Below are positions 16,814 through 26,213 of a DNA stretch of 64,000 nt, piece after piece. This DNA comes from Flavobacterium psychroterrae (lineage in GTDB: Bacteria; Bacteroidota; Bacteroidia; Flavobacteriales; Flavobacteriaceae). A program made the translations under genes and the position numbers. The stretch is taken from assembly GCF_018380615.1 (NCBI RefSeq), contig NZ_JAGYVZ010000012.1:1-64000 (forward strand). Reading direction: 5' to 3'. Position 1 is the first letter of the stretch; the number at the start of each line of letters is the position of its first letter. Under the pieces are notes generated by a model. The model did not search any database and had not been told where the DNA came from. It saw nothing but the letters and a program-made list of their open reading frames with translations.

Positions 16814-19417
16814 ATGAACATAAATAAATTCACAATTAAGTCGCAGGAAGCCATTCAGCTGTCACAGCAATTAGCACAACGCAACGGACAACAGCAAATT
16901 GAAAACGAACACATTTTTAAGGCTATTTTTGAAGTAGATGAAAATGTAGCACCATTTATTTTGAAAAAGCTAAATGTAAATGTTCCGTTATTTTTACAAA
17001 TATTAGATTCAACGATTCAGAGTTTTCCAAAAGTTTCCGGAGGTGATATTTTACTTTCCAGAGATGCAAATAAAGCGTTGAACGAAGCAGAGATTATTGC
17101 TCAGAAAATGAACGATGAATATGTTTCAATCGAGCATTTAATTTTGGCGATTTTTGATTCAAAAAGTAAAGTTTCGCAAATTTTAAAAGATCAGGGCGTT
17201 ACAGGAAAAGGGTTGAAAGCAGCAATTGAAGAACTTCGTAAAGGAGAAAGAGTAACTTCATCTTCGGCAGAAGAAAACTATAATTCGTTAAATAAATATG
17301 CTAAAAACCTAAACGAATTAGCACGAAACGGAAAATTAGATCCAGTTATTGGACGTGACGAAGAAATTCGTCGTGTGTTACAAATTTTAACCCGACGAAC
17401 AAAAAACAATCCAATGTTAGTGGGAGAACCAGGAGTTGGTAAAACCGCCATTGCCGAAGGATTAGCACATAGAATTGTTGATGGAGATGTGCCGGATAAT
17501 TTAAAAGATAAAATCGTTTTTTCACTTGATATGGGGGCGTTGATTGCCGGAGCTAAATTCAAAGGAGAATTTGAAGAACGTTTAAAATCAGTTGTAAAAG
17601 AGGTTACCGCTGCTGAGGGTGATATCGTTTTGTTTATCGATGAGATTCATACACTTGTAGGTGCGGGTGGAGGAGAAGGCGCAATGGATGCGGCTAATAT
17701 CCTGAAACCGGCTTTGGCTCGTGGAGAATTAAGAGCGATTGGAGCTACAACTTTAGATGAATATCAAAAATATTTCGAAAAAGATAAAGCATTGGAACGT
17801 CGTTTCCAAAAAGTATTAATTGATGAACCGGATACAGAAAGTGCAATTTCTATTTTACGCGGAATCAAGGAAAAATACGAAACACATCATAAAGTTCAAA
17901 TTAAAGATGAGGCAATTATTGCGGCAGTTGAACTTTCGCAACGATATATTACAAATCGTTTTTTACCGGATAAAGCGATCGATTTGATGGATGAAGCGGC
18001 TTCAAAACTGCGTATGGAAATCAATTCAAAACCTGAGGAATTAGATGTTTTGGATCGTAAAATCATGCAGCTGGAAATCGAAATCGAAGCCATAAAACGT
18101 GAAAAAGAAGAAAGTAAACTGAAAATCCTTCGCATGGATTTAGCGAACTTAAAAGAAGAACGCAACGAAATCTACGCAAAATGGAAAACCGAAAAAGATG
18201 TTGTTGACGGAATTCAGGCTGTAAAATTAGAGATTGAAGATTTTAAATACGAAGCTGAACGCGCAGAACGTGACGGAGATTACGGTAAAGTAGCAGAGAT
18301 TCGTTACGGAAAAATAAAAGAGGCGCAAGAACGTCTTGATGTTTTACAAAAACAATTGCAGGAATATCAATTAGGAACATCATTAATAAAAGAAGAAGTT
18401 ACTCGTGAAGATATTGCAGAAGTTGTAGCAAAATGGACGGGAATTCCTGTAATGAAAATGCTTCAGACAGAAAGAGAAAAACTATTGCATCTTGAAGACG
18501 AATTGCATAAGCGTGTTGTAGGTCAGGAAGAAGCAATCGAAGCTGTAAGTGATGCCGTTCGCAGAAGTCGTGCCGGTTTGCAGGATATGAAAAAACCAGT
18601 TGGAACGTTCTTATTTTTAGGGACAACCGGAGTTGGTAAAACAGAATTAGCAAAGGCTTTAGCCGAATATCTTTTTGATGATGAAAATGCCATGACTCGT
18701 ATTGATATGAGCGAATATCAGGAGCGTCACAGCGTGAGCCGTTTAGTGGGTGCGCCTCCTGGATATGTGGGTTATGATGAAGGAGGTCAATTGACAGAAG
18801 CCGTTCGGAGAAAACCGTATTCTGTAATTTTGTTAGACGAGATCGAAAAAGCACATCCTGATACCTTCAATATTTTGTTGCAGGTTCTTGACGAAGGTCG
18901 TTTGACAGACAATAAAGGTCGTCTTGCTGATTTTAAAAATACAATTATCATCATGACATCCAACATGGGAAGTCAGATTATACAAGATAAATTTGAAAAC
19001 CTAAAAGGAAGTGTTGAAGCGGCAACAGAAGCGGCAAAAACCGAAGTTTTAGGATTATTAAAACAAACCGTTCGTCCGGAATTTATAAACCGTATCGACG
19101 AAATCGTAATGTTTACGCCTTTAACAGTCGAAAATATTTCGAAAATTGTTGGTTTACAGCTTAAGAGCGTCACAAAAATGCTTGCTTTGCAAGGTATTGC
19201 AATGGATGCAACGCCGGAAGCTATTAAATATTTATCTGATAAAGGTTACGATCCGCAGTTTGGAGCAAGACCCGTAAAACGTGTTGTTCAAAGGGAAGTG
19301 CTTAATCAGTTGTCAAAAGAAATTTTGGCGGGAAAGATTACAACAGACAGCATTATTTTATTAGATGCTTTTGACGGTCAGTTGGTTTTTAGAAATCAAA
19401 CACAAACCGTACAATAA
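16814..19417 (+). CDS. clpB: ATP-dependent disaggregase ClpB
   Basis: Hsp100 chaperone of 867 residues that extracts proteins from aggregates together with DnaK. N-terminal Clp repeat domain (1-~145), first AAA+ module with Walker A GEPGVGKT (~204) and Walker [14 protein letters not shown] (~272), coiled-coil middle domain (~400-525: long stretch rich in E/K/R), second AAA+ with Walker A GTTGVGKT (~602) and [11 protein letters not shown] (~675), and the D2-small domain with ARPVKRVVQ near the end. The middle domain distinguishes it from ClpA/ClpC. No HrcA CIRCE element is seen upstream. A clean terminator follows. Confidence 0.96.
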   Translation: MNINKFTIKSQEAIQLSQQLAQRNGQQQIENEHIFKAIFEVDENVAPFILKKLNVNVPLFLQILDSTIQSFPKVSGGDILLSRDANKALNEAEIIAQKMNDEYVSIEHLILAIFDSKSKVSQILKDQGVTGKGLKAAIEELRKGERVTSSSAEENYNSLNKYAKNLNELARNGKLDPVIGRDEEIRRVLQILTRRTKNNPMLVGEPGVGKTAIAEGLAHRIVDGDVPDNLKDKIVFSLDMGALIAGAKFKGEFEERLKSVVKEVTAAEGDIVLFIDEIHTLVGAGGGEGAMDAANILKPALARGELRAIGATTLDEYQKYFEKDKALERRFQKVLIDEPDTESAISILRGIKEKYETHHKVQIKDEAIIAAVELSQRYITNRFLPDKAIDLMDEAASKLRMEINSKPEELDVLDRKIMQLEIEIEAIKREKEESKLKILRMDLANLKEERNEIYAKWKTEKDVVDGIQAVKLEIEDFKYEAERAERDGDYGKVAEIRYGKIKEAQERLDVLQKQLQEYQLGTSLIKEEVTREDIAEVVAKWTGIPVMKMLQTEREKLLHLEDELHKRVVGQEEAIEAVSDAVRRSRAGLQDMKKPVGTFLFLGTTGVGKTELAKALAEYLFDDENAMTRIDMSEYQERHSVSRLVGAPPGYVGYDEGGQLTEAVRRKPYSVILLDEIEKAHPDTFNILLQVLDEGRLTDNKGRLADFKNTIIIMTSNMGSQIIQDKFENLKGSVEAATEAAKTEVLGLLKQTVRPEFINRIDEIVMFTPLTVENISKIVGLQLKSVTKMLALQGIAMDATPEAIKYLSDKGYDPQFGARPVKRVVQREVLNQLSKEILAGKITTDSIILLDAFDGQLVFRNQTQTVQ

Positions 19418-19442
19418 TTTTGGTTTTATTTTTTTGAGGGAG

Positions 19443-19474
19443 AAAGCACCAGTCGAAAGACTGGTGCTTTTTTT
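19443..19474 (+). terminator. clpB terminator
   Basis: AAAGCACCAGTC, loop GAAA, GACTGGTGCTTT, then a T run. Confidence 0.85.
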
Positions 19475-19584
19475 ATATACTTGTAATCCGTAAATCATGA
19501 AACTTTTTTTAAAAGTCATATAAAAATAGTTTCCCATTATATTATCAACTTTACATAACTATATAAACAAAAATCAAAAACATT

Positions 19585-19704
19585 ATGAATAACATTTTTA
19601 GAGGATTATTAGCAGGTTACGGAGCAAAAAAATTAGGTGGAGGATGTTTTGGTACAATCTTCGTTTTTATCATTATTTGGGTACTTTTGGGACAGTGCAG
19701 TTAA
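19585..19704 (+). CDS. Small membrane protein, 39 residues
   Basis: ATG 19585 to TAA 19702-19704. The protein has an N-terminal amphipathic/Gly-rich part (FRGLLAGYGAKKLGGGC) followed by a single hydrophobic helix (FGTIFVFIIIWVLLGQC). Codon use resembles neighbouring genes and an AAAAATCAAAAAC-type spacer precedes the ATG, as for other genes here. It stands alone between clpB and the DUF808 gene. Similar tiny Gly-Ala-Lys-Lys-Leu-Gly-Gly proteins occur, to my recollection, in other Flavobacteriia. Function unknown. Confidence 0.6.
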   Translation: MNNIFRGLLAGYGAKKLGGGCFGTIFVFIIIWVLLGQCS

Positions 19705-19830
19705 TTTTTTTAGATAAAAAAATCAATAAAAAAGTCTTAGATTAGCGCAGACAAATAATAAAACTGGTCAATTAAATTGGATACTCACGTCCAGTCAATT
19801 ACACCGTTTTTATAAAATAAACAAGATATA

Positions 19831-20718
19831 ATGGCATCAGGTTTTTTCGTATTATTAGATGATATCGCAGCAATAATGGATGATGTTGCAGTAATGAGCA
19901 AAATTGCAGCAAAAAAAACAGCTGGAATTTTAGGCGATGATTTGGCAGTAAATGCAGAGAAAGCTTCAGGTTTTGCATCATCAAGAGAACTTCCGGTATT
20001 GTGGGCAATCAGTAAAGGATCACTACTTAATAAAATAATCATTTTGCCAATTGCATTTTTACTAAGCGCATTTTTACCCGATGCCATAATTGTAATTTTA
20101 GTACTTGGAGGATTATTTCTAGCCTACGAAGGAGCCGAAAAAATATACGAATATATATTTCCGCACAGCCACGAAGAATCAGCAGGAATAACAAACGAAA
20201 ACCTGACCGAAGAAGAAATTCTGGAAGTTGAAAAAGGAAAAGTAAAATCAGCCATAGTAACTGATTTTATTTTATCTGTAGAAATAGTAATTATTGCTTT
20301 AGGAACGGTAATAGACGAACCTCTTGTCCAGCAAATCATTGTAACATCAATCATTGCATTAATTGCAACTATTGGCGTTTACGGTATAGTAGCAGTAATT
20401 GTTAGAATGGACGAAGTAGGACTTAAACTAATTCAATTGGGTAAAAAAGATAATAGTTTACTCAAAAAAATCGGAAATCTACTTGTACAAGCGCTTCCCA
20501 TAGTTATCAAAGGATTAACTATAATTGGTACAATCGCTTTACTTTTAGTTGCCGGAGGAATATTTGTTCATTATATTCCGTTTTTCCATCATTTTGTGCC
20601 TAAAATCAATATTCCTTCCATTATAAAAGAGTTTGTAATAGGTTTAATATTAGGACTTATAGTTTTGGCATTTGTAAACCTGTTCAAAAAGATATTTTCA
20701 AAGAAAAAACAACTTTAA
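19831..20718 (+). CDS. DUF808 family membrane protein (YedI-like)
   Basis: Protein of 295 residues. The N terminus ASGFFVLLDDIAAIMDDVAVMSKIAAKKTAGILGDDLAVNA is diagnostic for DUF808. Five to six hydrophobic segments follow from ~residue 70 to the end. Family members are integral inner-membrane proteins of unknown function. No coupled neighbour. Upstream 19705-19830 shows nothing definable; a terminator hairpin follows at 20741. Confidence 0.88.
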   Translation: MASGFFVLLDDIAAIMDDVAVMSKIAAKKTAGILGDDLAVNAEKASGFASSRELPVLWAISKGSLLNKIIILPIAFLLSAFLPDAIIVILVLGGLFLAYEGAEKIYEYIFPHSHEESAGITNENLTEEEILEVEKGKVKSAIVTDFILSVEIVIIALGTVIDEPLVQQIIVTSIIALIATIGVYGIVAVIVRMDEVGLKLIQLGKKDNSLLKKIGNLLVQALPIVIKGLTIIGTIALLLVAGGIFVHYIPFFHHFVPKINIPSIIKEFVIGLILGLIVLAFVNLFKKIFSKKKQL

Positions 20719-20740
20719 AAACCTATAAGTATAAAGTTTA

Positions 20741-20778
20741 AAAACACTATTTGCCGCGGCGAATGGTGTTTTTTTTTG
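20741..20778 (+). terminator. Terminator after the DUF808 gene
   Basis: AAAACACTATT (20741-20751) pairs with AATGGTGTTTT (20762-20772, one G-T pair), followed by a T run. The loop contains GCCGCGGC. Confidence 0.75.
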
Positions 20779-20810
20779 GAGCAAAACAATCATTTTCACA
20801 ATACGATTTG

Positions 20811-21007
20811 TCCCGCTGTTCACTATATCTTTTTATCCGCAAAAAGGCGTATAAAAAGGATGCCGTTTTCATCCTACCGTCTGGACACAAGTACAAAACA
20901 AACACGAATTTCACTAACCTATTAAAATTTGTGCAAATTCGTGAAATTCGTGTTCAAAATTGATTAATAATATTTGTGTCCAGACGGTAGGTTTTCATCG
21001 GGGCTAG
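20811..21007. repeat. Structured CCCG...CGGGGCTAG repeat, copy B, interrupted by a MITE
   Basis: Left part 20811-20873 (TCCCGCTGTT..., inner stem ATCTTTTTAT/ATAAAAAGGAT) continues at 21000-21007 (GGGGCTAG) once the 117-bp insertion and one copy of its 9-bp duplication are removed. Joined, it is about the same length as copy A at 11144-11217. The 20719-21183 gap otherwise holds only the upstream terminator and an AT-rich approach to the next gene. Confidence 0.55.
20874..20990. mobile_element. 117-bp MITE-like element with 9-bp target duplication
   Basis: Perfect 17-bp terminal inverted repeats: CTACCGTCTGGACACAA at 20874-20890 and its complement at 20974-20990. The element is flanked directly by GTTTTCATC on both sides (20865-20873 and 20991-20999), a classical target-site duplication. 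The interior has a further inverted pair ACGAATTTCAC/GTGAAATTCGT and no coding capacity, so mobility would need a transposase in trans. The 70-residue frame across it is not real. Confidence 0.85.
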
Positions 21008-21183
21008 TTTAGAAATTTAGTTTTTTATAAGAAATAACTGTTATAGCGTAATTTTTATTATTGTGATAAATTTTTGATTTACAATTGTTTAATCTTTTTA
21101 GTGAATTATTTAACAATTTCTCAAAGCAACCAAAGCAACGTACTTGCATCTTCATAGTAATTAACAATTAATTATTATTTTAT

Positions 21184-21594
21184 ATGAAAAATTTTAGATT
21201 TAAATCAGTTCTTGTAGTATTATTTTTAGCAACAGTATTAATTTCATGCAGTAATGACGATGATAAACCTGTTACAAACCCAACTACAAAAGTGGCACTG
21301 GTAACAGAAGTAAAAGGTCCAACAACAGGAAAAGTAAATGATGAATTAAGTTATGATGTCACTTTTATTGTAGATAATGCTTGTGGAGAATTCAGTAAAA
21401 TTAGTGAGACAAAAATTGGAGAGTTAAAAGGTTTACAAGTAGAGGCAAAATATCCATTAGAAGTTTGTACACAACAAGTTCCGGATCCTAAAAAAACAGT
21501 TTACAAATTCAAATCAGCAACAAAAGGAACTTTTGAAATCAAATTCAAAAAATCAGAAACTGAATTTATAAGAACAAAAGTAGTTATTGAATAA
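21184..21594 (+). CDS. Predicted surface lipoprotein
   Basis: Protein of 136 residues, no family recognised. Signal peptide with lipobox LISC (Cys ~21) followed by SNDDDKP, the acidic lipoprotein export signal. The body is predicted to be a beta-sandwich-like domain of ~110 residues with two cysteines (NACGEF, EVCTQQ) that could form a disulfide. Stands alone with its own terminator downstream. Confidence 0.75.
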   Translation: MKNFRFKSVLVVLFLATVLISCSNDDDKPVTNPTTKVALVTEVKGPTTGKVNDELSYDVTFIVDNACGEFSKISETKIGELKGLQVEAKYPLEVCTQQVPDPKKTVYKFKSATKGTFEIKFKKSETEFIRTKVVIE

Positions 21595-21626
21595 TCAGAT
21601 TTTTTGATTGATAAGCTTTAGGTGAG

Positions 21627-21682
21627 AAACCATTTTGCAAATATTTGATTCATTAGAATTATAATTGTAAAATGGTTTTTTT
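21627..21682 (+). terminator. Terminator after the 21184 lipoprotein gene
   Basis: AAACCATTTT (21627-21636) pairs with AAAATGGTTT (21669-21678), followed by a T run. Loop of about 32 nt. Confidence 0.65.
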
Positions 21683-21781
21683 GAGATCAAATTTTGCCAT
21701 CGAATTAAAATATATAATTAGATTATATTCTAAAGTAGAAAGTTGTTTGTCTGAAAAGATAGGTTAATTTAAAAAATAGGT

Positions 21782-21808
21782 TTGTTATATGTTAATTATG
21801 TATTTTTG
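21782..21808 (+). promoter_or_regulatory. Promoter of the YCF48-repeat gene
   Basis: TTG (21782-21784), 16-nt spacer, TATTTTTG (21801-21808). The ATG at 21836 is 27 nt further on. Confidence 0.6.
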
Positions 21809-21835
21809 AGAAATATATTTAACCATTAACTACTT

Positions 21836-24619
21836 ATGATAAGAACTTTACACTTGTGCTTACTAGCCTTTTTTTCCTTTTTTTGTTTTACACCAAATAT
21901 AATTTCTCAGAATAATTGGAAATTATTAAATCCCACACCTTCATATAAAACGGGTAAGGAAATTAAATTTGTATCTGAAAGTAACGGATATATAATAAAC
22001 GATAATGAAATATTAGAGACTTTGGATTCTGGTATAAGCTGGAAAAAGAAGCAAGATATTTATAGTGGTAATGATTTAAAATTTTATAATAATTTAGGCT
22101 ACATTGTTGGTAACAGTGGTTATATATTAAAATCGCTTGATTATGGTGCTTCATGGACACAAGTAAATACAGGTTTTATTGTAGATTTAAATACTGTAAC
22201 TATAGTTAACGAAACAACAATCATTATATCAAGCTCAAATAGTCTCATTAAGTCATTAGATGGTGGAAGCACTTGGAAAAGTTTTAATATTCCCAACGCT
22301 AACGTTAACAAAACTTTTTTTACGACACCGTTAATCGGTCATGCCGCATGTAATAATGGTAAAATGTTAAAAACAATAGATGGCGGAGTTACCTGGTATG
22401 CTACTATGACTTCTAATATCACCCCTTCTGATTTTTTTACTGTTTACTTCATAAATCAGAATGTTGGTTTTGCAACTCGTGAACATAGTGATCTTTATAA
22501 AACAATTGATGGTGGGGAAAGCTGGACAGAAATTACTACTATTTCTGAGGCTATTTATGCGTTTTCATTTTTAAATGAAAATATAGGTTATGCGGCAGGC
22601 GAATATGGAGTAATTTATAAAACACTAGATGGCGGTCTTACCTGGGATAAGGCAGGATTTCAAGATGGGCTTTATGATTTTACTCATATCTATGGCATAC
22701 ATTTTTTAGATAGTAACAGAGGTTTTGCAACTGGTTCGAGAGGTAGAATTGTCAAAACACTTGATGGTGGCAAAACATGGACTCAAAATTCTCCCACGTA
22801 CACTGATATCAATAAATTACAATTTGTAACGAAAGAAAATGGTTTTGCTCAGGTTGGAAATTCATTTTTTAAAACAATTGATTCAGGTCTAACCTGGAAC
22901 ATTGTAGGTTCAATAAACGATAATCGATATTACTCCGTATCTACATTTAAGTTTTTAAATGAAAATTTGGGATATGCTGCAACTGGTGGCTCATATGGTG
23001 GTTACATTTTTAAAACAACAGATGGAGGGGTGACCTGGAATGAATTGAATAAAGGAAATAATATTATTAACGAGGGAATTAAATCAATATCCCTTCTTTC
23101 TGAAAATACATTTATAATTTCCGGAGGGTATAATGAGCAAAAAGTAGTAAAAACTACAGATGGCGGATATAGTTGGGTAAAACTTTCAAATTACAGCTTT
23201 ACTCAAATGCAATTTTTAGATGAAAATATTGGTTATGCACATAATAATTATGATAGAAAAATCTATAAAACAATTGATGGAGGGACAAATTGGACTGTTA
23301 TGTTTACGGCACAAGAAGAGATAAAATCAATAGATTTCCTGGATAAAGACAATGGATATCTTGTAGGTTCTAATGGTTTGATTTTTAAAACAAAAAATGG
23401 TGGCGTAGATTGGGAAAAGCTTACAATTCCTTATGAGTATTATACCTTTATTAAGTTTTATTCTAAAAATATTGGCTATCTTTTTGATGAAGATGGTAAA
23501 CTGTATAAAACAGAAAATGGAGGCAGTAGCTGGAAAAATATATATAATTTACCATCTAGTTATTTCACCAATAGTGTTACAATTTTTGAGAAAGATATTT
23601 ATTTATCAGGAGCAAATGGTAAAATTTTGAAAAGTGAAATAGATTTTCAACCATTCAATTTTTTGTTAAATCCCGCAGAAAATATTATTAGCCGTACCGC
23701 AATTTTATCTGGGAATGTAAGCGTAAATAAAGATTATTTTGATAATGCCCGTCTTGAATATTTCAATTCAGCAGTAATACATACACTGGATATTTCAAAA
23801 AACAGGATAAATGCTGACGAGTCGTTAGATTTTTCGTTCCCAATATCAGATCTTGATCCTGCTTCAACTTATTATTATAGAATTGTTGCAACTCGTGATA
23901 ATGTCCCGTATTATAGTGACATGAAAACTTTTACGACAAAAGAAGATTATTTGCTAACAATAAATTCAATTACTAATATTTTAGCAACTAAAGCAGAAAT
24001 AAATGCAAGCTTAACTTCTTACAAATATGATATTACTAATGTTGAATTTCAATATAGTACTCAACAAAAATTTTCAAAGTATAACGTTCTCAATAGTAGT
24101 ACTATCGTTAAAGGAAATACAACTGAAAACATAAGCGGAACTTTATCTGATTTAAATCCTGAAACTGCTTACTATACAAGGCTGAAGGCAAATTATGAAG
24201 GAAAGGAAATTTATAGTGAAATCAGTTATTTTATAACACCATCACAATATCAAATAGAACTATATAATCCGGGCATTGTAGGGAATGACGTAACATTATC
24301 AGCTTATGTAATTACAAATAGTGAGGACATAATCAATATGGTTTTTGAGTACGGAGTTTTAAATTATGACAATAGTATTAGCACAAATGTATATCAGGTT
24401 TCTGCTGGTTCTCCACGATATGTATCAGGATTGTTAGCTAATTTAGATCCTGATAAAATATATTTTTATAGATTAAAAGCCCTGCATGGACAAAATGTTA
24501 TTTACAGTAAGGAAGGTATATTAAATACGGCAAAACAATTGTTTTTAAAGGCAGGAAACGTAATTGATAATAACAATTCATTTAAATTGACAGGATATGT
24601 AAATTCTACCGGAGGATAA
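21836..24619 (+). CDS. Secreted YCF48/BNR-repeat protein, truncated by an in-frame stop
   Basis: Product of 927 residues. Signal peptide ends near ISQ (~25). Residues ~30-600 hold about 13 repeats with the signature K-T-x-D-G-G-x-(T/S)-W, typical of YCF48/BNR seven-bladed propellers; this many suggests two propellers. Residues ~610-925 contain three fibronectin-like modules (AxYYYRI/YxTRLKA motifs). The frame stops at TAA 24617-24619 inside a fourth such module, and the same frame continues downstream to a type IX secretion tail. Without the tail the shorter product should not be secreted or anchored properly. A sequencing error or a real nonsense mutation are both possible. Confidence 0.8.
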   Translation: MIRTLHLCLLAFFSFFCFTPNIISQNNWKLLNPTPSYKTGKEIKFVSESNGYIINDNEILETLDSGISWKKKQDIYSGNDLKFYNNLGYIVGNSGYILKSLDYGASWTQVNTGFIVDLNTVTIVNETTIIISSSNSLIKSLDGGSTWKSFNIPNANVNKTFFTTPLIGHAACNNGKMLKTIDGGVTWYATMTSNITPSDFFTVYFINQNVGFATREHSDLYKTIDGGESWTEITTISEAIYAFSFLNENIGYAAGEYGVIYKTLDGGLTWDKAGFQDGLYDFTHIYGIHFLDSNRGFATGSRGRIVKTLDGGKTWTQNSPTYTDINKLQFVTKENGFAQVGNSFFKTIDSGLTWNIVGSINDNRYYSVSTFKFLNENLGYAATGGSYGGYIFKTTDGGVTWNELNKGNNIINEGIKSISLLSENTFIISGGYNEQKVVKTTDGGYSWVKLSNYSFTQMQFLDENIGYAHNNYDRKIYKTIDGGTNWTVMFTAQEEIKSIDFLDKDNGYLVGSNGLIFKTKNGGVDWEKLTIPYEYYTFIKFYSKNIGYLFDEDGKLYKTENGGSSWKNIYNLPSSYFTNSVTIFEKDIYLSGANGKILKSEIDFQPFNFLLNPAENIISRTAILSGNVSVNKDYFDNARLEYFNSAVIHTLDISKNRINADESLDFSFPISDLDPASTYYYRIVATRDNVPYYSDMKTFTTKEDYLLTINSITNILATKAEINASLTSYKYDITNVEFQYSTQQKFSKYNVLNSSTIVKGNTTENISGTLSDLNPETAYYTRLKANYEGKEIYSEISYFITPSQYQIELYNPGIVGNDVTLSAYVITNSEDIINMVFEYGVLNYDNSISTNVYQVSAGSPRYVSGLLANLDPDKIYFYRLKALHGQNVIYSKEGILNTAKQLFLKAGNVIDNNNSFKLTGYVNSTGG

Positions 24620-25102
24620 TTAACTAATATTGAATTTGAATACGGTACAACTCAAAGTTTTGGCTCAAGTATTAAAACCAATCCTAATTATGCATACGGA
24701 TATGGAACTTTTACATTTAATGCAGATTTAGATAATCTTCAAAAAGGAGAAACTTACTATTATCGACTTAAAGGTTTAGATGCCAATAATACAGTTTTAT
24801 ATTCAGATATAGCATCATTTAGTACACAAGTTTTAGGAGTTGAAATACCTAATTTAAAAAATAACGCAATTTTATATCCTAACCCAACCAGCGGAGTTGT
24901 TAATATTGATTTGCCAGATAATAGAAATATCATTTCAATTATTATTAGCGATCAATCAGGAAAAGTTTTTAATTACGGAAATGATCTGAAAACACAAGAT
25001 TTAAAGAAAATTAATCTTTCAGGAAAATCTACAGGCATATATTACGTTAGAATAATAATGGATGATAAATCAGTTATTAATAGAAAGGTGATACTTAAAT
25101 AA
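24620..25102 (+). pseudogene. Orphaned C-terminal part with T9SS type A sorting domain
   Basis: In frame with 21836-24619 after the TAA. Translation resumes as the rest of the fibronectin-like module (NIEFEYGTTQSFGS..., ETYYYRLKGLDANN) and ends with a ~75-residue sorting domain: ILYPNPTSGVVNID near the start, GIYYVRII and a terminal K near the end. This is the canonical Por secretion-system C-terminal signal. An internal ATG at 24911 would give a 63-residue piece made of little more than the tail, unlikely to be useful. Together the two parts would encode about 1,088 residues. Confidence 0.75.
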
Positions 25103-25163
25103 AAAAAATATTTATGTAAGATAAAATCTAAAATAGATATTATAAAATCCCTCTAAAAATTAC

Positions 25164-25171
25164 TATTTTTG
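25164..25171 (+). promoter_or_regulatory. -7 box TATTTTTG upstream of aguB
   Basis: TATTTTTG sits 19 nt before the ATG at 25191. No good TTG at the expected distance. Confidence 0.4.
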
Positions 25172-25190
25172 CACTTCTAAATTTTATACC

Positions 25191-26078
25191 ATGTCGAAAA
25201 GAAAATATAAAATCGCCGTTATTCAGTTAAACCTAAATGACGTTGCCGAAAATAATCTTAAAAAATGTATAAGCTGGGTAAAAGACGCAGCCAATAGGGG
25301 AGCAGAAGTTATTTTATTACCAGAATTATATAGCAGTCATTATTTTTGCCAAAGCGAAGATGTAGATAATTTTGCTTTAGCAGAACCACTTTACAGCACT
25401 TCGTTTATTGCATTTAGTGCATTGGCAAAAGAATTAGGCGTAGTAATTATAGTTCCGTTTTTTGAAAAAAGAATGGCAGGAATTTACCACAACAGTGCAT
25501 ACATTATTGATACAGACGGAACAGAAGCTGGCTTGTACCGTAAAATGCACATTCCGGACGATCCACATTTCTACGAAAAATTCTATTTTACACCAGGAGA
25601 TTTAGGTTTTCAGGCAATTGAGACTAAAAAAGGAAAAATTGGAACATTAATTTGTTGGGATCAATGGTATCCGGAAGCAGCACGTATTACAGCATTGAAA
25701 GGAGCTGAAGTATTGTTTTATCCAACAGCAATTGGATGGCATCCAAAAGAAAAAGAACAATATGGAGAAAACCAATACGGCGCGTGGATGAACGTAATGA
25801 AAGGTCACGCTGTTGCAAACGGAGTTTTTGTTGCCGCTGCGAACAGAATTGGTTTAGAAAAATATATCGAAGGAACAGAAGGAATTCAGTTTTGGGGAGC
25901 ATCATTTATTGCAGGACCACAAGGCGAAATTTTAGCTCAGGCTTCTCATGATCAGGAAGAAATCCTCATTGCCGAAGTAGATTTAGATCTGCAGGAAAAT
26001 GTACGTCAGAACTGGCCATTTTTCAGAGACAGAAGAATCGATGCTTTTGGAGATATTACAAAAAGAGCGATTGACTAA
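25191..26078 (+). CDS. aguB: N-carbamoylputrescine amidase
   Basis: Nitrilase-superfamily hydrolase of 295 residues converting N-carbamoylputrescine to putrescine, CO2 and ammonia. The Glu-Lys-Cys triad is visible: LLPELYSSHYFCQ (~42), YRKMHIPDDPHFYEKFYFTPGD (~116) and LICWDQWYPEAARI (~150). The HYFCQ and FYEKFYFTPGD blocks are typical of this enzyme rather than of other nitrilases. Its partner agmatine deiminase is encoded 3.3 kb downstream on the same strand, so the window encodes agmatine to putrescine. Confidence 0.92.
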   Translation: MSKRKYKIAVIQLNLNDVAENNLKKCISWVKDAANRGAEVILLPELYSSHYFCQSEDVDNFALAEPLYSTSFIAFSALAKELGVVIIVPFFEKRMAGIYHNSAYIIDTDGTEAGLYRKMHIPDDPHFYEKFYFTPGDLGFQAIETKKGKIGTLICWDQWYPEAARITALKGAEVLFYPTAIGWHPKEKEQYGENQYGAWMNVMKGHAVANGVFVAAANRIGLEKYIEGTEGIQFWGASFIAGPQGEILAQASHDQEEILIAEVDLDLQENVRQNWPFFRDRRIDAFGDITKRAID

Positions 26079-26098
26079 TTTGTTAATTTTATAAATAC

Positions 26099-26133
26099 AA
26101 AAAAGGACGAAATTCATATTTCGTCCTTTTTTT
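26099..26133 (+). terminator. aguB terminator
   Basis: AAAAAAGGACGAAAT, loop tcat, ATTTCGTCCTTTTTT. Confidence 0.85.
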
Positions 26134-26162
26134 GTTTTCTGTTTTATTTTATAAAGCAAAAA

Positions 26163-26195
26163 AAATCCGCTTCAGAATTTCTGAAGCGGATTTTT
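26163..26195 (-). terminator. Terminator of the OmpA-family gene
   Basis: AAATCCGCTTCAGAA pairs with TTCTGAAGCGGATTT. A runs on the left give a T run on the minus strand, 20 nt after the convergent gene's stop. Confidence 0.8.
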
Positions 26196-26213
26196 AAAAA
26201 TATATAATTAAGA

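Noticed and set aside
20751..20963. 70-residue frame over the MITE
   Set aside because: It crosses a terminator T run, the host repeat and the MITE; it is composed of repeat sequence.
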